Shown here: positions 60,909-64,000 of the stretch, in pieces
How the letters are laid out: every line of letters starts with the position of its first letter
How positions within the stretch are numbered: the stretch's first letter is position 1
NCBI RefSeq assembly: GCF_003312875.1
Contig: NZ_CP015163.1
Span: 8,494,001-8,558,000 of the forward strand
DNA length: 64,000 nt
Origin: Amycolatopsis albispora
GTDB lineage: Bacteria; Actinomycetota; Actinomycetes; Mycobacteriales; Pseudonocardiaceae
Direction of reading: 5' to 3'
Notes under the pieces: generated by a model
Databases searched by the model: none
Told to the model about the DNA's origin: nothing
Seen by the model: only the letters and a program-made list of their open reading frames with translations
Made by a program: the position numbers and the translations under genes

Positions 60909-60969
60909 CCCTCCATCGTGCGCCCTGCCCCCAGGCCTCGCGACCTCGGCCGGTTCGTAGACTTGACAG

Positions 60970-63594
60970 GTGACCGAGAACGCCTTGAACCAGCCCGACC
61001 TGCCCAACGCGTGGAACCCGGCCGACGAAGAGGCCGCGATGTACCAGCGCTGGGTAGACGCCGGCTACTTCAAGGCCGACGCCAGCTCGGAGAAGCCGCC
61101 GTTCACCATCGTGCTGCCGCCGCCGAACGTCACCGGCAGCCTGCACATGGGCCACGCGCTCGACCACACCCTGATGGACGCGCTCAGCCGCCGCCGTCGG
61201 ATGCAGGGCTTCGAGGCGCTGTGGCTGCCCGGCATGGACCACGCCGGCATCGCCACGCAGAACGTGGTCGAGCGTGAGCTGGGCAAGGAGGGCGTGTCCC
61301 GGCACGACCTCGGCCGCGAGAAGTTCGTCGAGCGCGTCTGGCAGTGGAAGGACGAGTACGGCGGCAAGATCCTCGGCCAGATGCGCCGCCTCGGCGACGG
61401 CGTGGACTGGAGCCGCGAGCGGTTCACCATGGACGCGCAGCTCTCCCGCGCGGTGCAGACGGTGTTCAAGCGCCTGTTCGAGGACGGGCTGATCTACCGC
61501 GCCGAGCGCATCATCAACTGGTGCCCGCGCTGCCACACCGCGCTGTCCGACATCGAGGTGGAGCACTCCGAGGACGAGGGCGAGCTCGTCTCGATCCGCT
61601 ACGGCGACGGCGACAACGCCATCGTGGTGGCCACCACCCGCGCGGAGACCATGCTCGGCGACACCGCGGTCGCGGTGCACCCCGACGACGAGCGCTACCG
61701 GCACCTGATCGGCACCGAGGTCGAACTGCCGCTGACCGGGCGGATGATCCCGATCGTGGCCGACGAGCACGTCGACCCGGAGTTCGGCACCGGCGCGGTC
61801 AAGGTGACCCCGGCCCACGACCCGAACGACTTCGAGATCGGCCGCCGCCACGACCTGCCGATGCTGACGATCATGGACGAGCGCGCGGTGATCACCGCGG
61901 CCGGTCCGTTCGAGGGCCTCGACCGGTTCGAGGCGCGGCCCGCGGTGGTCGCGGCGCTGCGCGAGCAGGGCCGGATCGTCGCCGAGAAGCGCCCGTACCT
62001 GCACTCGGTCGGGCACTGCTCGCGGTGCGGCACCGTGGTCGAGCCGCGCCTGTCGCTGCAGTGGTGGGTCAAGGTCGAGCCGCTGGCCAAGGCCGCCGCC
62101 GAGGCGGTGCGCGACGGCCGCACCAAGATCCACCCGCCGGAACTGGCCAAGCGCTACTTCGACTGGGTCGACAACATGCACGACTGGACGATTTCGCGCC
62201 AGTTGTGGTGGGGGCACCGGATCCCGGTCTGGTACGGCCCCAACGACAAGGTGGTCTGCGTCGGCCCGGACGAGGAACCGCCGTCGGGTGAGGGCTGGAC
62301 CCAGGACACCGACGTGCTGGACACCTGGTTCTCTTCGGGCCTGTGGCCGATGTCGACGCTGGGCTGGCCGGACGACACGCTGGACCTGCGCAAGTTCTAT
62401 CCGACCAGCGTGCTGGTCACCGGCTACGACATCCTGTTCTTCTGGGTGGCCCGGATGATGATGTTCGGGCTGTACGTGATGGACGGCAAGCAGCCGTTCG
62501 ACCACGTGTTCCTGCACGGGCTGATCCGTGACGAGCAGGGCAAGAAGATGTCGAAGGCCCGCGGCAACGTGATCGACCCGCTGGACTGGCTGGACAAGTT
62601 CGGCGCGGACGCCACCCGGTTCACCCTGGCGCGTGGCGCCAACCCCGGCAACGACATGGCGATCGCCGAGGAGTGGGCGGCCGGTTCGCGCAGCTTCGGC
62701 ACGAAGCTGTGGAACGCCACCAGGTTCGCCCTGATGAACGGCGCGAACGTCTCGGCGCCACTGCCGCCCGCGGCGGAGCTGACCGAGGCGGACCGCTGGA
62801 TCCTGGGCAGGCTCGGCGCCGTCGTGTCCGAAGTGGACGAACTGTTCGACGGTTTCCAGTTCGCGAAGCTGTCCGGTGTGCTGTACCAGTTCGTCTGGAA
62901 CGAGCTGTGCGACTGGTACGTGGAGCTGGCGAAGGTGCAGTTCGCCGGTGACGCCGCGGAGAACACCCGGTTGGTGCTCGGGCACGTGCTCGACGCGGTG
63001 CTGCGGTTGCTGCACCCGATCATGCCGTTCATCACCGAGCGGCTGTGGAAGGCGCTGACCGGCGGTGAGTCGCTGGTGATCGCCGCGTGGCCCGCCCCGG
63101 AGACCGCCGCCTACGCCGACGCGGTGGCGGACCAGCGTGTCGCGGATGTGCAGAAGCTGGTCACCGAGGTGCGCCGGTTCCGGTCCGAGCAGGGTTTGAA
63201 GCCGGGCCAGAAGGTGGCCGCGCGGATCTCCGGCGACGGCTTCGCGGCCCTGTCCGCACACGACGCGGCGGTCCGCTCGCTGGTGCGCCTGACCGAGGCC
63301 GGTGACGAGTTCACCGCGAGCGTGGCGCTGGAGGTCGCGCTGTCCTCCGGCGTGGTCGAGGTGGCCCTGGACCTGTCGGGCGCGATCGACGTGGTGGCGG
63401 AGCGCAAGCGCCTGGAGAAGGACCTGGGGCTGGCGGAGAAGGAGCTGAAGCAGACCGAGGGCAAGCTGGGGAACCAGGCTTTCCTCGACAAGGCCCCGGA
63501 CGCGGTGATCGAAAAGATCCGGGCGCGCCGGGACACCGCCGTCAGCGACATCGAACGCATCAACGCCCGGCTGGCCGCACTACCGACGGCCTGA
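60970..63594 (+). CDS. valS: Valyl-tRNA synthetase
   Basis: An 874-residue class I aminoacyl-tRNA synthetase charging tRNA-Val. The HIGH motif is seen as [15 protein letters not shown] (about residues 52-66), with [13 protein letters not shown]. The editing (CP1) domain includes [22 protein letters not shown] is [15 protein letters not shown] (about 523-538). A C-terminal coiled coil (about 805-874) ends the protein, as usual for ValRS. GTG 60970 begins [12 protein letters not shown]. No T-box leader is seen in the 61-bp gap to the divergent molybdoenzyme gene. Confidence 0.97.
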   Translation: MTENALNQPDLPNAWNPADEEAAMYQRWVDAGYFKADASSEKPPFTIVLPPPNVTGSLHMGHALDHTLMDALSRRRRMQGFEALWLPGMDHAGIATQNVVERELGKEGVSRHDLGREKFVERVWQWKDEYGGKILGQMRRLGDGVDWSRERFTMDAQLSRAVQTVFKRLFEDGLIYRAERIINWCPRCHTALSDIEVEHSEDEGELVSIRYGDGDNAIVVATTRAETMLGDTAVAVHPDDERYRHLIGTEVELPLTGRMIPIVADEHVDPEFGTGAVKVTPAHDPNDFEIGRRHDLPMLTIMDERAVITAAGPFEGLDRFEARPAVVAALREQGRIVAEKRPYLHSVGHCSRCGTVVEPRLSLQWWVKVEPLAKAAAEAVRDGRTKIHPPELAKRYFDWVDNMHDWTISRQLWWGHRIPVWYGPNDKVVCVGPDEEPPSGEGWTQDTDVLDTWFSSGLWPMSTLGWPDDTLDLRKFYPTSVLVTGYDILFFWVARMMMFGLYVMDGKQPFDHVFLHGLIRDEQGKKMSKARGNVIDPLDWLDKFGADATRFTLARGANPGNDMAIAEEWAAGSRSFGTKLWNATRFALMNGANVSAPLPPAAELTEADRWILGRLGAVVSEVDELFDGFQFAKLSGVLYQFVWNELCDWYVELAKVQFAGDAAENTRLVLGHVLDAVLRLLHPIMPFITERLWKALTGGESLVIAAWPAPETAAYADAVADQRVADVQKLVTEVRRFRSEQGLKPGQKVAARISGDGFAALSAHDAAVRSLVRLTEAGDEFTASVALEVALSSGVVEVALDLSGAIDVVAERKRLEKDLGLAEKELKQTEGKLGNQAFLDKAPDAVIEKIRARRDTAVSDIERINARLAALPTA

Positions 63595-63615
63595 CCGCTT
63601 CGTGTCCGCCCCGAT

Positions 63616-63668
63616 GTCACGAAAGCCACTTTCGAGACGCCAAACGTCTCGAAAGCCACATTCGTGAC
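63616..63668. repeat. 53-bp palindrome, degenerate copy 6
   Basis: The right arm is canonical (CGTCTCGAAAGCCACATTCG), but the left arm reads GTCACGAAAGCCACTTTCG instead of GTCACGAATGTGGCTTTCG, so the middle of the stem no longer pairs. The changed arm contains its own short palindrome CGAAAG-CCA-CTTTCG. It lies 21 bp after valS. Confidence 0.85.
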
Positions 63669-63760
63669 ACCGGGCGCCCTCCATCCAAACCGCAAGTCGG
63701 GAACGGGAGCCGACGACCACCCAGACTCCCCCTTCCCCGCCCCGGTCCACAGCCAAAAAC

Positions 63761-63820
63761 ACGGCGAAGACCCGCTTGTCAAGGTACTCTCCCCAGCCTT
63801 GACAAGCGGGTCTTCGCCGT
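63761..63820 (-). terminator. Perfect 24-bp hairpin after valS and the last gene
   Basis: Stem ACGGCGAAGACCCGCTTGTC plus AAGG with its exact complement around a 12-nt loop. On the minus strand it is followed by GTTTTTGG, a terminator-like T-run; it therefore best serves the partial minus-strand gene at the window edge, while being available to valS. Confidence 0.8.
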
Positions 63821-63856
63821 CGTCACAATGAAATACCGGGGTGGCCACCGCCATCC

Positions 63857-64000
63857 CTACCGCAGAAACCCGGCAAACTGAGGCACGATCTTCGCGCCTT
63901 CCACCCCCGCCCGTACCTCATCGGACGGCCCCCCGTAAATCACCAGTTCTTCCACTTCGCAGTGTTCCATGACCGCCTGGATGTACGGGTCGCTCAGCTC
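63857..64000 (-). CDS. C-terminal end of an unidentified protein (partial)
   Basis: The last 47 codons of a minus-strand gene that continues beyond the window. Residues include ELSDPYIQAVMEHCEVEELV and a tail ending VPQFAGFLR. No family is recognised. It converges on valS across a 262-bp region that is filled by composite element copy B. Confidence 0.6.
   Translation of the reverse strand, partial: ELSDPYIQAVMEHCEVEELVIYGGPSDEVRAGVEGAKIVPQFAGFLR

Larger units (their letters stand above)
63616..63836 (-). repeat. Composite repeat element, copy B
   Basis: The inverted relative of the element at 58351-58586: palindrome (63616-63668), a spacer of about 50 bp, the conserved actccccctt.. stretch (about 63725-63758), hairpin (63761-63820) and edge cgtcgtcac. 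Conserved blocks differ from copy A by a few bases; the spacer is unrelated. Confidence 0.75.

Noticed and set aside
60909-60969. T-box leader for valS
   Set aside because: Only 61 bp separate valS from the divergent gene; no specifier loop or antiterminator can fit.
12012-63668. Recurrent small ORFs reading CHECGFRD.. or VTNVAFET.. through the palindromes
   Set aside because: They are produced by the palindrome sequence itself in both strands and have no ribosome sites or conserved flanks.

Overview
The window is high-GC actinobacterial chromosome, most probably from Pseudonocardiaceae (Amycolatopsis-like); the genus is an inference. The support is GC-rich third positions, many GTG/TTG starts, a mycothiol-linked DsbA-type nitroreductase homologue, an F420-type LLM oxidoreductase, paired clpP1/clpP2, an iniBAC-type locus and a family of 53-bp intergenic palindromes. 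No phage, IS transposase or CRISPR array was seen.

The backbone follows a gene order known from Mycobacterium tuberculosis (Rv2471 back to Rv2448c), with two long insertions. Conserved block 1 (about 2.7-17.1 kb) holds alpha-glucosidase, truncated haemoglobin glbO, an MscS channel, an HNH nuclease, a DUF5130 protein, pepN, the DsbA-like protein, rpiB and nei. Within it lie a hexapeptide-repeat protein of unknown role (6.8-7.4 kb), an MHS transporter, a CPBP protease, an MBL hydrolase and a ComB-like phosphatase. Conserved block 2 (44.4-48.7 kb) is tig-clpP1-clpP2-clpX, and block 3 is valS (61.0-63.6 kb).

Insertion A (17.1-44.0 kb) is accessory. It contains an NlpC/P60 hydrolase with a CRP-like box upstream, a membrane protein/regulator pair behind two tandem ACTTTG-N5-CAAAGT boxes, and an F420-type oxidoreductase/NTF2 pair behind a KstR-like box. 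Divergent tRNA-Gly and tRNA-Pro genes follow, then a membrane protein with 53-residue repeats and an ECF-type sigma factor. The largest unit is an iniB-iniA-iniC-like operon transcribed away from an Hsp70-like gene and a large ATPase-LuxR regulator. After that come a 140-bp tandem repeat built from the tail of a flavoprotein gene, that flavoprotein gene, a zincin metallopeptidase, and a desaturase-reductase fusion. Insertion B (48.8-60.9 kb) carries a MEDS-ATPase sensor, a Tat esterase, fdhD, an OFA transporter with its 37-residue partner, a secreted M14 peptidase, an SDR, a GNAT enzyme, a GPP34 protein and an FdhF/YdeP molybdoenzyme. fdhD, the OFA carrier and the molybdoenzyme suggest a formate/oxalate-related module.

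Non-coding structure is unusually rich. There are six copies of the 53-bp palindrome, mostly at gene 3' ends. Two copies belong to a larger composite element that lies in opposite orientations on either side of the molybdoenzyme-valS block and carries a hairpin with compensatory stem changes. A 160-nt imperfect hairpin lies upstream of tig, and a strong hairpin separates iniB from iniA. Several convergent gene pairs overlap by exactly one shared stop tetramer.
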